DNA of 64,000 nucleotides. Source: Vicia villosa (Eukaryota; Streptophyta; Magnoliopsida; Fabales; Fabaceae). Where the stretch lies: assembly GCF_029867415.1 (NCBI RefSeq), contig NC_081185.1, positions 110,044,913 through 110,108,912 of the forward strand, read 5' to 3'. A program made the translations under genes and the position numbers. Positions 1 to 9,883 of this stretch are shown here, in pieces. Each line of letters begins with the position of its first letter. The first letter of the stretch is position 1. The notes beneath the pieces are model-generated. The model did no database searches. It was not told the DNA's origin and saw only the letters and a list, made by a program, of their open reading frames with translations.

Positions 1-2940
1 GTCGACTACAGAGATTTGAACAAAGCTAGCCCTAAGGATGATTTTCCTTTACCACATATTGATATGTTGGTAGACAGTACAGCAAAATCCAAAGTTTTCT
101 CATTCATGGACGGATTTTCAGGATACAACCAAATCAAAATGGCACCTGAAGACATGGAAAAAACAGCTTTCATCACCCCCTGGGGCACGTTCTGCTACCG
201 TGTTATGCCTTTTGGACTAAAGAACGCAGGGGCAACTTATCAAAGGGCCATGACTACGCTTTTCCACGACATGATGCATAAGGAAGTGGAAGTCTGTGTG
301 GACGACATGATTGCCAAATCAGAAAATGAAGAAGATCACATACAGAATCTGACAAAGTTATTTCAACGCTTACGGAAGTTTCAGCTTCGCCTGAACCCCA
401 ACAAGTGTACCTTTGGTGTCTACTCAGGAAAACTCCTTGGTTTCATTGTCAGCAAACGAGGAATTGAAGTAGATCCAGACAAAGTCAAGGCGATTCAAGA
501 AATGCCTTCACCCAGAACCGAGAAACAAGTTAGAGGATTTCTTGGACGTCTGAATTACATCTCGAGATTCATATATCTCATGACTGCAACTTGTGCTCCT
601 ATTTTCAAACTTCTACGGAAAAATCAAAGTTGCGTCTGGACAGACGATTGTCAGAAAGCGTTCGACAGCATTAAGGAATATCTGCTCGAACCACCCATCT
701 TATCTCCTCCAGTGGAAGGAAGACCTTTGATAATGTACTTAACCGTCTTAGAAGACTCCATGGGTTGTGTCCTTGGACAGCAAGACGAGACAAAGAGAAA
801 AGAGCATGCCATTTACTACCTAAGCAAGAAATTCACTGACTGTGAATCCCGTTACTCCATGCTCGAGAAGACGTGTTGTGCTTTGGCCTGGGCTGCCAAG
901 CGTCTCCGCCAGTACATGATTCGACATACTACTTGTTTGATCTCTCATATGGATCCAATCAAGTACATCTTTGAGAAGCCTGCTTTAACCGGGAGAATTG
1001 CCCGTTGGCAGATGTTGTTATCAGAATACGACATTGAGTATCACGCACAGAAAGCCGTGAAAGGAAGCATTCTAGCTGAGCACCTGGCTCACCACCCACT
1101 CAATGGTCATGAATCAACCAGTTTCGATTTTCCGGACGAGGACGTCATGTACCTCAAGATGAAAGATTACGACGAGCCACTACCAGACGAAGGACCTGAG
1201 ATAGGATCCCAATGGGGCTTAATCTTTGACGGAGCTGTCAATGCTTATGGACGAGGAATTGGGGCAATCATTGTTACACCTCAGGGTACCCATATTCCAT
1301 TTACTGCCAGATTAACTTTCAAATGCACAAACAATGAGGCCGAATATGAAGCTTGCATCATGGGTCTCGAAGAAGCCATGGATCTAAGAATCAAACACTT
1401 GGATGTATACGGAGATTCTGCTTTGGTCATCAATCAAATCAAAGGAGAATGGGAAACACGCCAACCAGGGCTAATTCCTTACAAAGACTACGCGAGAAGA
1501 TTGTTACCATTCTTCGACAGGGTAGATTTTCATCACATTCCTCGTGAAGAAAACAACTTGGCTGATGCATTAGCCACACTCTCTTCCATGATTAGGATAA
1601 ATCATTGGAATGACATTCCTCGGATCGATGTTATGCGCCTGGATAGGCCCGCTCATGTGTTCACAGTAGAAGCAATCATCGACGACAAACCGTGGTACTA
1701 CGACATCAAGAACTTTCTTCAAAAGCAAGAGTACCCTCTTGGGGCGTCAAAGAAAGATAGAAAGACTTTGAGAAAGTTAGCTTGTAGATTCTTCCTGAAT
1801 GAAGATGTTCTGTACAAGAGAAACTTCGACATGGTTCTGCTCAGATGCGTTGACAGAAAAGAAGCAGAAATACTCATGAGAGAAATACATGAAGGTTCCT
1901 TTGGTACTCACACCAATGGACACACCATGACAAGGAAAATACTGAGAGCAGGATATTATTGGCTGACGATGGAGTCAGATTGCTACCAGTACGCAAAGAA
2001 GTGTCACAAATGCCAGATCTACGCCGATAGAATTCATGTGCCACCATCTCTTCTCAACATACTCTCTTCCCCTTGGCCTTTCTCCATGTGGGGAATCGAC
2101 ATGATTGGAATGATCGAACCAAAAGCGTCCAACGGACATCGCTTCATCTTGGTAGCCATAGACTATTTCACCAAATGGGTTGAAGCAGCTTCATATGCAA
2201 ACGTTACAAGACAAGTTGTCGTCAGGTTTATCAAGAATCACATCATCTGTCGCTACGGCATTCCTAGCAAGATAATCACTGACAATGGGTCAAATTTGAA
2301 TAACAAAATGATGAAGGAGCTTTGTGAAGAATTCAAGATCGAACATCACAACTCATCTCCTTACAGGCCAAAGATGAATGGAGCTGTAGAAGCAGCTAAC
2401 AAAAACATCAAGAAAATCATTCAGAAGATGGTCATCACTTACAAAGATTGGCATGAAATGCTCCCGTATGCTCTTCACGGTTACCGTACATCAGTACGTA
2501 CTTCGACTGGAGCAACTCCTTTCTCCCTTGTATATGGCATGGAGGCAGTCCTACCTATAGAGGTTGAGATTCCATCAATGAGAGTTTTGATGGAGGCAAA
2601 ATTAACAGAAGCCGAGTGGTGTCAAAGCAGATTCGATGAATTGAACTTAATCGAAGAAAAGCGCATGACAGCTTTATGCCACGGACAGCTATATCAACAA
2701 AGAATGAAGAAAGCTTTCGACAAAAAGGTTCGACCTCGCACAATCAAAGAAGGCGACCTTGTACTCAAAAAGATTCAATCTTTTCTCACAGATTCGAGAG
2801 GGAAATGGACTCCCAATTATGACGGCCCCTACGTGGTCAAGAGAGCTTTCTCAGGAGGAGCCTTAATACTCACGACTATGGATGGAGAAGAATTCACCCG
2901 TCCTGTGAACGTCGACGCAGTCAAGAAATACTTCGCCTAA
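1..2940 (+). CDS. Ogre/Tat-type Ty3/gypsy pol, 3' part (RT, two RNase H domains, integrase); 5' end outside the window
   Basis: The frame is open from base 1, so the true start lies upstream. About 979 residues are visible. In order: the rest of reverse transcriptase (MPFGLKNAGATYQRAM; active-site box near residue 99), a first RNase H (about 215-365) ending in AEHLAHH, a second archaeal-type RNase H (about 405-530: FDGAVN, NEAEYEA, YGDSALV, ENNLADALA), an integrase zinc finger (H-H-C-C, about 635-675), the integrase core (GIDMIG, ITDNGSN, NGAVEAANK) and a GPY/F-like tail. Two tandem RNase H domains are a known mark of the Tat/Ogre lineage. It resembles the second element's pol (15730-19278) closely throughout. 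Oddity: the YVDD box reads CVDD (codon TGT at 295-297), which probably inactivates RT. Otherwise the frame is intact. Confidence 0.95.
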   Translation, partial: VDYRDLNKASPKDDFPLPHIDMLVDSTAKSKVFSFMDGFSGYNQIKMAPEDMEKTAFITPWGTFCYRVMPFGLKNAGATYQRAMTTLFHDMMHKEVEVCVDDMIAKSENEEDHIQNLTKLFQRLRKFQLRLNPNKCTFGVYSGKLLGFIVSKRGIEVDPDKVKAIQEMPSPRTEKQVRGFLGRLNYISRFIYLMTATCAPIFKLLRKNQSCVWTDDCQKAFDSIKEYLLEPPILSPPVEGRPLIMYLTVLEDSMGCVLGQQDETKRKEHAIYYLSKKFTDCESRYSMLEKTCCALAWAAKRLRQYMIRHTTCLISHMDPIKYIFEKPALTGRIARWQMLLSEYDIEYHAQKAVKGSILAEHLAHHPLNGHESTSFDFPDEDVMYLKMKDYDEPLPDEGPEIGSQWGLIFDGAVNAYGRGIGAIIVTPQGTHIPFTARLTFKCTNNEAEYEACIMGLEEAMDLRIKHLDVYGDSALVINQIKGEWETRQPGLIPYKDYARRLLPFFDRVDFHHIPREENNLADALATLSSMIRINHWNDIPRIDVMRLDRPAHVFTVEAIIDDKPWYYDIKNFLQKQEYPLGASKKDRKTLRKLACRFFLNEDVLYKRNFDMVLLRCVDRKEAEILMREIHEGSFGTHTNGHTMTRKILRAGYYWLTMESDCYQYAKKCHKCQIYADRIHVPPSLLNILSSPWPFSMWGIDMIGMIEPKASNGHRFILVAIDYFTKWVEAASYANVTRQVVVRFIKNHIICRYGIPSKIITDNGSNLNNKMMKELCEEFKIEHHNSSPYRPKMNGAVEAANKNIKKIIQKMVITYKDWHEMLPYALHGYRTSVRTSTGATPFSLVYGMEAVLPIEVEIPSMRVLMEAKLTEAEWCQSRFDELNLIEEKRMTALCHGQLYQQRMKKAFDKKVRPRTIKEGDLVLKKIQSFLTDSRGKWTPNYDGPYVVKRAFSGGALILTTMDGEEFTRPVNVDAVKKYFA

Positions 2941-2954
2941 ATAATTAAAAAACA

Positions 2955-3124
2955 GCTCGCTAAGTTGAAAACTCGCAAAGAGCGGCTTAGGCAAAAAAGA
3001 GCGTCTCGATGAATCGAAAACCCGAAAGGGCGATTCAGGCAAAAGTTAGAGACATAAAAAAATAAATAATCAATCCCGGTAGACTTAAAACCCGAAAGGG
3101 GTAGTTTACGCAAAAGTTAGGGAT
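2955..3124 (+). other. Trio of nested hairpins at the start of the Ogre 3' UTR (candidate structured RNA)
   Basis: Fifteen bases after the pol stop, three consecutive modules share one plan: an outer stem, an inner stem, AAAA, then a small hairpin with a GNRA-like loop. Module 1: outer GCTC/GAGC, inner CTAAGTTG (2960-2967) with CGGCTTAG (2983-2990), apical CTC..GAG. Module 2: outer GTCTC/GAGAC, inner GAATCG/CGATTC (3011-3036), apical CCCGAAAGGG. Module 3: outer ATCCC/GGGAT, inner GTAGACT/AGTTTAC (3079-3109), apical CCCGAAAGGG. Each inner stem is followed by a GCAAAA-type spacer. The same trio occurs after the pol of the second element (15556-15716). Function is unknown; packaging, export or translation roles are only guesses. 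Confidence 0.6.
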
Positions 3125-4257
3125 ATATGGCAAGTAACTGTGTTCAGGACAAACTTGATCATTCAAAATCCATAACGGAGTATTCATCAGCAGCAGGTCA
3201 TCTTCTACAAAGCACGAATACAGCGCAACTCGGAGTGGAAGGGAGAGATAACGGTCGTCACGTTTCATCGTAGCCCTTTTCCCGAAAATTACCAATTTCC
3301 AACTTTGTAAATACTCCATGGAATCAAGCATTTGGCTGATTACCATTCCATATATAATAATTTGAGCCTTGTGCTTTTCCTTTGCAATCTAGTCTTATTC
3401 AGTTTCTTGAAATGCATTTTAAGTTTAAACAGTCATTTTCTTGAAACAAATGTTTTCATAAAATAAAAATGAATTTACTTGCAAAAATAAAGGTGAAATT
3501 TCTTTCTAAGGTTTACAAACAATAGGAAGAATGCAAACAGTTGCTCCAAGAACGGTTGAGACTCCGGGAACCAATATTTCCCCATGAGGTCGCTTTGCGA
3601 ACATCTCCCGATGACGGATCTTCACTTCAATTCATATTACTTACTTCGGACAGCGGACAACTGGTAACCAGATATTCCCAACAGAGTTCGAACTCCAAGA
3701 AGAGGACATCTTCTGATCAACAAGAATTCAAGTCGTATCCTTAGGATTTTACATCCGCGACAATTCTATTCACATTCACTTTACATTTTATAATTGTCAT
3801 AATATTCATGCATACATTACATTACAACTGCATAGTCGAATTAGGCTTTTAATCATGAGAATGCCCGAGTCACGGAGGCATGAACTCAAGTTTCCCCTGC
3901 AAGTCCTGGAGAAACTTTTTCCTTCGAGACAACGATCCATGTAGAGAGAATTCCCCAAGCAAGTCAATAGATGGTGGTCTCCCTCAAAGAGATAGTTTGT
4001 TCACTTTTGGAATTCCTCAGCCGAGAATCTCCTGCAGAGCGACATTCGACAGTCTTCTTCAGATAAGATAGTCTGCTTCACATTCCGGAACTCCCTACAG
4101 GTTTGGTATTTCCCCAGCAGGGTCAAGAGGTGCCACTTCTTGGTCAGAATCTCCCAGCAGATCGACAAATGATTCCCCAGCACTTCTTGTCAAGGGAAAA
4201 TTCAGAATCTCCCAGCAGTCTCTTTCATCGACAAATGATTCCCCAGCAGGAGTCAGC
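3125..4257 (+). other. Ogre element 1 3' untranslated region, no gene seen
   Basis: Non-coding sequence between the hairpin trio and the tandem repeats. Short frames exist on both strands, but none resembles a protein and the matching region of element 2 shows none in common. From about 4090 on, degenerate copies of a motif resembling AATCTCCCAGCAG and CGACAAATGATTCCCCAGCA appear, the decayed forerunner of the tandem array that follows. Confidence 0.6.
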
Positions 4258-4540
4258 AAATGGCAGTCTCTTTCAGCAGAAGACAGTTTGCTCACTTTCT
4301 ATCACAACAAAGTCAGCAAATGGCAGTCTCTTTCAGCAGAAGACAGTTTGCTCACTTTCTATCACAACAAAGTCAGCAAATGGCAGTCTCTTTCAGCAGA
4401 AGACAGTTTGCTCACTTTCTATCACAACAAAGTCAGCAAATGGCAGTCTCTCCCAGTAGAAGACAGTTTGCTCCCCTAGCAATTGGCAAATGGCAGTCTT
4501 TTCCCAAGAAAAGACAGTTTGTCTGTTAAATACTCAAGAG
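4258..4540 (+). repeat. 60-bp tandem repeat in the Ogre 3' UTR (three exact copies plus degenerate flanks)
   Basis: Units 4261-4320, 4321-4380 and 4381-4440 are identical base for base; each begins TGGCAGTCTCTTTCAGCAGA. A fourth copy from 4441 is diverged and shortened, and looser relatives (CAAATGGCAGT... ACAGTTTG) continue to about 4700. Exact identity means recent amplification by slippage or unequal exchange. Tat/Ogre 3' UTRs are known to be hypervariable and to seed satellite repeats. Open frames across it arise only because 60 is divisible by three. Confidence 0.9.
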
Positions 4541-4790
4541 ATCGACAAATGGCAGTTTCTTCAAACAGTTTGTCTGTTTCTGGGATGCTTAACTCCCCAC
4601 AGAGTCGATGAATGGCAGTTTTCCTCTTAGGAAAATAGTTCGTTGATTCCCCAGGCATCAGTTGACGAATGGCAGTCTTCACCCCGAAAACAGTTCGTCC
4701 GCCTTCAAACAAAGTCATTAGCCCCTCAAAAGATCATGAGGCCATATGACATTCTTTCAAAGACGTCAAGTCAAAAGGAAAGATGGTGAA
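4541..4790 (+). other. Degenerate repeat-derived 3' UTR of Ogre element 1
   Basis: Loose relatives of the preceding array (CGACAAATGGCAGTTT, CGATGAATGGCAGTTTT, GACGAATGGCAGTCTT) spaced 50-70 bases apart. No coding potential is apparent. Confidence 0.55.
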
Positions 4791-5100
4791 GTTTCTTTAT
4801 TACCGTCAAATGGCATCTTATCTCCAAGCGCTGATAAGAAGTTAGATGAGGAAACAAACCTTTGAAGTTTCTTTACAGCCGTCAAATGGCATCTTATCTC
4901 CAAACGCTGATAAGAAGTTAGACGAGGAAACAAACCTTTGAAGTTTCTTTACAGCCGTCAAATGGCATCTTATCTCCAAACGCTGATAAGAAGTTTGACG
5001 AGGAAACAAACCTTTGAAGTTTCTTTATTTACCATCAAATGGCGTCTCGTCTCCAAGTGCTGATGAGAAGTTTGATGAGGAAACAAACCTTTGGAGATTT
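4791..5100 (+). repeat. 76-bp tandem repeat in the Ogre 3' UTR (four copies)
   Basis: The phrase GTTTCTTTA recurs at 4791, 4867, 4943 and 5019, giving a period of exactly 76. Each unit holds a CAAATGGC[AG]TCT core and a GAGGAAACAAACCTTTG end. Copies 2 and 3 are nearly identical; 1 and 4 carry several substitutions, including AAGTTAGA versus AAGTTTGA. It is independent of the 60-bp array, although both share a CAAATGGC core, which suggests a common older monomer. Confidence 0.85.
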
Positions 5101-5464
5101 TCTCTTTATCTGAGATATCGTCCAAACGCAACTGAGACCAGTTTCGAGATATGGACATCCGAAACGAGGAGAGGTTGTTTACCTTTTTCTAAGTATCAGC
5201 ACTTAGTTAAAGAAGATGGATTTCGCATCTTACATTGCCATCCATTCACCAGAATCCACATCAAGTATTTCTGCAGGAGTTTGTCTCCTCATCCCCCGCC
5301 AAGTGCGACAACGGGATCAAGTCATGCAAAGATTTTATCAATTACAACATCTCAGGAGCGCCCAAAATTCGGGCATTCTTTGATATTTAAGTCTCTTTTA
5401 CGCAGGAGAGATCGAGATCTCAATCTCTCTCCCTCCGGATAAAAGAAACTTAAATAGGGGCATC
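5101..5464 (+). other. End of Ogre element 1 3' UTR with polypurine tract
   Basis: Unique sequence leading to the purine stretch AAATAGGGG (5452-5460) four bases before the LTR, the expected plus-strand primer (PPT). The second element has the equivalent AATAGGGG next to its LTR, read on the minus strand. No gene is seen. Confidence 0.7.
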
Positions 5465-7761
5465 TGTCATACCCTAATTTTTGACCCCCCTGAGATGGCA
5501 TATCTTCAGGATTTTTCATCAGGTCAAGACAAGTTCCCAGAGCAGTCATTTCTCCATCTGGTACCTAATCGAGGATGCTCAAAGACAAGAAAGCTCAGGC
5601 AAAGGATCAATCAATACAAAGACTAGTCTCTAATACAATCATGGGGCTCAAAAACTTCACTTTTCTCCTCTATGATTGATTAGACATCCAGTCATCTGAG
5701 TACAGGTTTACTCAAGTCACCAGACTAGGGTTTTGAGCCTATCAAGGACTGAAATCAGGGATCACATTTGGGAAACCCTAAAAAGCCCCAGGGAACCATT
5801 CAAAGACATCAATCATCTTCAAATAACTCATATGACAAGATCCACTGGACATTACACCTCAATTCAAAGTCTACAGTCATTATTTTCACATGGTCGACAA
5901 ATTAGGGTTTTGACCTAATTCACCAAGATGGTTGACTTTTAATCAGGGCATGAATCCAAAACTCAAGACATGATTCAAGGATCTCTACTACCTCAATATA
6001 ATCCATTTATATCATCCATTTGGGGAGAAGATCTTATTTCTACACAAAAGCCCAAAAATTCACTTTGTCAGGAAAAAGTCAACTGTGAAGGATCATCATT
6101 GACTTTTAAGGTTTTTGGTCAAAAAAATGACTTTCAAAGATCAATATCATCAATATATGGATGTCAAAGTCATTTGGCCAAAGAAATTCAAAGAAATTCA
6201 TCAAAGAGCGAAAAGTCGGGAATTAGGGTTTTTGAAGGCATGGTGAGAACTCAAAATTTCACCTACACAACTCAAAAAACTTCCAACATGAAAGTTGTAG
6301 ATCTTGCAAAATAAAACAACATCTTACAAAGGAACTTTTTTCAAAAGATCAACCATTTATGAAGTTTTGGAAATTTTGAAGTTTAGGTCATAAACACTTA
6401 GAAATTTTTCTAAGTGTTTTAACCTAGTTTTCATCCAACTTTGGGCTCATTTTTCACAAATTTCCCAAATGATTCTGAAGAAGACCTAAACTAATGATTT
6501 AAAGTAGATGTTTAGGGCTTTCCAAATTGTGTTCAACCTTCTCCAAATTCAATTTGAGCTAGGAGTTATGCTTGTTCAAAGTTGGCCTCATGAAGTGAAA
6601 TTATAGGTCATGGACACTTTTGGACTTTGCAAATTTTGTGCAAATAACCTCTCTTATGGATGCTACACAACCCATAACACATCTGAAAACATGCCATGCA
6701 TTCATTTTCACCATGCCATAAGAATTGAAGAAGATTCTAAAAACAAGAACATGTGATTATGTAATGATTACATTTGTGAATTTATGGCAAATTGATGAAT
6801 CACCCAAGGAATCTTCTCACCAACCAATTAGAGCTCATTTCTGGCTCAGAATTGTCCCCTAAGATCAAGCAAAATCGAGGGCTAGGGGATTGATCAAATG
6901 GAATCAAAATTCCCATCATTGCATAAGAGATATTTGCAAACTTCCTTCATGGCTAAGAAACCAAATCAACCTCACTAAGGAAGCTCACTCCTCTGCAGCT
7001 ATACTGATCCATTTGCCTATAAATACAGATGCATTCCTCATTCAAAAACACACCAAAGCAACCATATTACTTGCTTTCTCTTTCTCTTCTCTTGTTCATT
7101 GTTTTTCAAAGTTCTTTGGCAAGAAGAATCGATTTCTTCAAACCAGAGCTTATCTTTGGGAAGTGAGCATTCTAACATCTCAAGGGAGGTCATTTGAGGT
7201 GATCCAAGCACCTGGATCACTTCTGTAGGTGGAGGAACACCATTGTTGCTCTCACTTTGGAGCATCTGCAGTTGGAGGTCCATGGAGTGATTCAGAAGGT
7301 TTCAAGGCAAGCCAATCATCCAGACACACTCCTCAGGTCATAGTGAAGCTAACCAGATGGCTGCAGCTCATCTGTAACTCGAGAATCAACACCCTCCATG
7401 TTCACTTGAAGCTCAAATCGAGGGAGGTCCATAGAACAATTCAGAAGGATTCAGGCTACAATAAGCATCCAGTTAGCATCATTGAGTCTCAGGGAAGCTA
7501 TTGAGATCATTCATTCAAGCCCAGGTGCCCTCAATCATCCTCACGACCTCCATTTTCAGAGTTACATATTTAGAATCGTGAGTGAATTTAGAGCAAGTTT
7601 CATGTTTACATCATGGCAAATGGTTGAGAAACGAGTGAGTTCAGAAATTCAAATTCATGGAGCTTGAGGTTGAAGACGAAGATGGTGGTGGCGCGCAATT
7701 TTCAAACTCAGGTCTAAGTTTATTTTATTTTGATTGATACCTGTTTCATTAACGACTAAAA

Positions 7762-7841
7762 CGTGATAGCCCAGTGGTAGAGAGTGTTTGTGTGTTGCGC
7801 GTGCCCAAGGTCTGGGGTTCGAATCCCCCTCGCCCCAGACC
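7762..7841 (+). other. tRNA-like module 1 in the Ogre LTR (A- and B-box-like)
   Basis: ATAGCCCAGTGGTAGAG resembles an A box. About 35 bases on, GGGGTTCGAATCCCC is a perfect B box/T-arm with a 7-base loop and a 4-bp stem. No convincing acceptor stem pairs across the ends and the anticodon region does not fold cleanly, so it is tRNA-derived or tRNA-like, not a functional tRNA. Confidence 0.6.
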
Positions 7842-7922
7842 TTTTGATTTTATTTCTTTTTTTTACTTCTATGCATTTGAGTAATATATGAATTGCAATG
7901 GAACCATGCATATGACACCAAG

Positions 7923-7992
7923 CGCGCGTTGGCTCAGTGGTGTTGTTTTGGGCTGGTAATACAAAGGGCGTGGGTTCAAACCTGGTTGGTGA
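7923..7992 (+). other. tRNA-like module 2 in the Ogre LTR (A- and B-box-like)
   Basis: GTTGGCTCAGTGGT resembles an A box and GTGGGTTCAAACCTGG a B box, about 50 bases apart as in tRNA genes. It lies about 80 bp downstream of module 1 in the same direction. The body does not give a full cloverleaf by eye. Pol III promoter activity is possible but untested. Confidence 0.55.
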
Positions 7993-8269
7993 CAAAACCA
8001 TATTTTTTACCACTTTTCCCATTTAACTCCTTCACAACTTTAACGAATTATTTAACCTATCAAAATAAATCATTTTCACTTCATTTTTCACACACTTGTC
8101 ATTTAATATATCTATTTTATGAATAATCAAAAAAATCATAAAAATATTATTTATTTCATATATTTTTATTAGGTTTAAAATAGTATGATTTAAGTGTTAT
8201 ATTAAAATGTTTTAAAACTGTATTTTCAAAATCTTCTTTCTGTTTTCAAAACATTCTTCTGGTATTTGA

Positions 8270-9882
8270 AGGGCATTATTCCCGGTGAAACTCTTCAGAT
8301 ACCTATGTGACCTTTGTCCATCTTCACTTCTTCTGTTTTAAAAAACCATTAACTGTTTATCATATATATATTCAACTGTTATCAACAAAACAACAAAAAT
8401 ACTGTTGAGGCTCTGTACATACTTCTTCAATGGCCTCCACTCCATCCAGGTTAGGCTTTACAAGCTTTCAATTTACAGTCTTTATTTAAATTACTGTCAA
8501 ATATAAACTGTGCATATATTAGTTTAGAACTGCGTTTGAGTATAAACCTTAGGACAGTTAAACTATATATATATATTAGGAATATGGCCTAGGATTGAGA
8601 ATGTCTTCCCGGTGAAGGCTCTTTCCTAATTAGAGATCTGTAGTTCAAACCCCCAAGATGAATTATTCCCGGTGAAACATCTTGGTAAAAACCTTAGAAT
8701 CCAAATAATAGGACACATCCACCCAAAGAGGAATTATTCCCGGTGAAACCTCTTACCCATTTGCTTAGAGCCAAAATAAGTTCAAAACTACATAGCTTTC
8801 TCTTGTGCTATAACAAGGACCCTCGATTAGCCTCCTCTTGGGCTTTGTACAAGGACCCACAGGCTTCTTAAAAGCATTTCCAGCTTCCTCTTGAGCTTGT
8901 ATACAAGGACCCATCAGGTTTCTTATAAACATAGGAACAGGTCTTTAGTCACCTTTTTAGCCTACCCTGGTGAGTTTCTTCCAATTTAAAAAAACCAGAC
9001 TTCAAACAAGCTAAGTTTGTCTCAATTTCACATTGAGTACATTTTTGGAATGAGAGACATGGACAGTCTCTGTCACCCTTATCTTCATCAATCTTCCTTA
9101 GCAGAGTCTAGGATCCATGTTTGGTCATCCTCAGCATTGAGTCAGCCTTCATCTTGGGCTTTAAACAAGAAGTCTCACTAGATAATCTTTCTGCCAATCC
9201 TTTCATCCCTTAATAATGGAGTGCTACCCAAATCAATCACTTTATAAAAACCCCTGGAAAGGGTTAGCCTCCAACATCTGTCTAAACTGTCAAAATCCCT
9301 GGAAAGGGTTAGCTTCCACACATTCCTTCATTTCAATAAAAACCCCTGGAAAGGGTTAGCCTCCAAAGTCAATTAATAAAAAAAAATGTCAAATAATAAA
9401 GATTCATTTCTCTTAGGAGATAATTTCCCCAAAAGAGTCAAAACCCCTGGAAAGGGTCAGCCTCCAAAAAACATGATAAAGTCAGTCTTTTAACAGAAAA
9501 ATTCACCAGCTGAGTCAAAATCCCTGGAAAGGGTTAGCTTCCAAAGAAAAAACAGTCTTTCAATAAATAAAACCTCCTCAGTAGAGTCAAAACCAACAAA
9601 AACAGTTAGCCTCAACCTTGGGCTTCATACAAGGCCCCCAAACAATAAAACTCCCCTGTCAACAGTCAGCCTCAACCTCGGGCATTGTACAAGGCAGATA
9701 ATAGAGTCTCCCCAGTGAGTCCTTCATCACTCAGTAGCCACAACCTTGGGCTTTGTACAAGGCAGATAAACCATATCTTTCATGTGTCAAAGATTCCTAA
9801 CACTTGGGATCTTTCCCCATATAGTCATCCATACTTAATTCATTTAAGAGTCCGCCACAACCTTGGGCTTTGTACAAGGCAG
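8270..9882 (+). repeat. Arrays of three short hairpin motifs inside the element 1 LTR
   Basis: Three motifs recur irregularly. (a) ATTCCCGGTGAAAC, four copies near 8278, 8604, 8665 and 8734. (b) AAACCCCTGGAAAGGGTTAGC, six to seven copies between 9245 and 9545; AACCC pairs with GGGTT. (c) CCTTGGGCTTTGTACAAGG, about eight copies between 8830 and 9882; CCTTG pairs with CAAGG. Spacers differ in length and sequence, so this is not a simple tandem repeat. Element 2 is inserted inside the last copy of motif (c). Role unknown. Confidence 0.7.
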
Positions 9883-9883
9883 G

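Larger units (their letters stand above)
5465..9883 (+). mobile_element. LTR of Ogre-like element 1 (3' LTR), interrupted at 9883 by element 2
   Basis: The LTR starts with TGTCATACCCTAATTTTTGA just after the polypurine tract, a typical Tat/Ogre LTR start (compare TGTTATACCCC in element 2). At least 4.4 kb is present. No terminal CA followed by a target duplication was found before element 2 begins at 9884, and the LTR motifs run right up to the junction, so element 2 is nested in it. Frames of 60-130 codons inside look spurious. It holds two tRNA-like modules (7762-7992) and arrays of short hairpin motifs (8270-9880). The far half should lie beyond element 2, in or past the assembly gap. Confidence 0.8.

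Noticed and set aside
4261..4440. Regular direct repeats resembling a CRISPR array
   Set aside because: Whole 60-bp units are identical with no variable spacers, and the DNA is plant; it is a tandem satellite.
4103..4529. Overlapping repeat-protein frames (GSLFQQKTVCSL-type repeats)
   Set aside because: They come from the 60-bp tandem repeat, which keeps all three frames open; no conserved protein.
7756..8126. Frames with GARGIRTPDLGHAQ-like text on the minus strand
   Set aside because: This is the reverse translation of the tRNA-like T-arm region, a familiar false protein in plant annotations.
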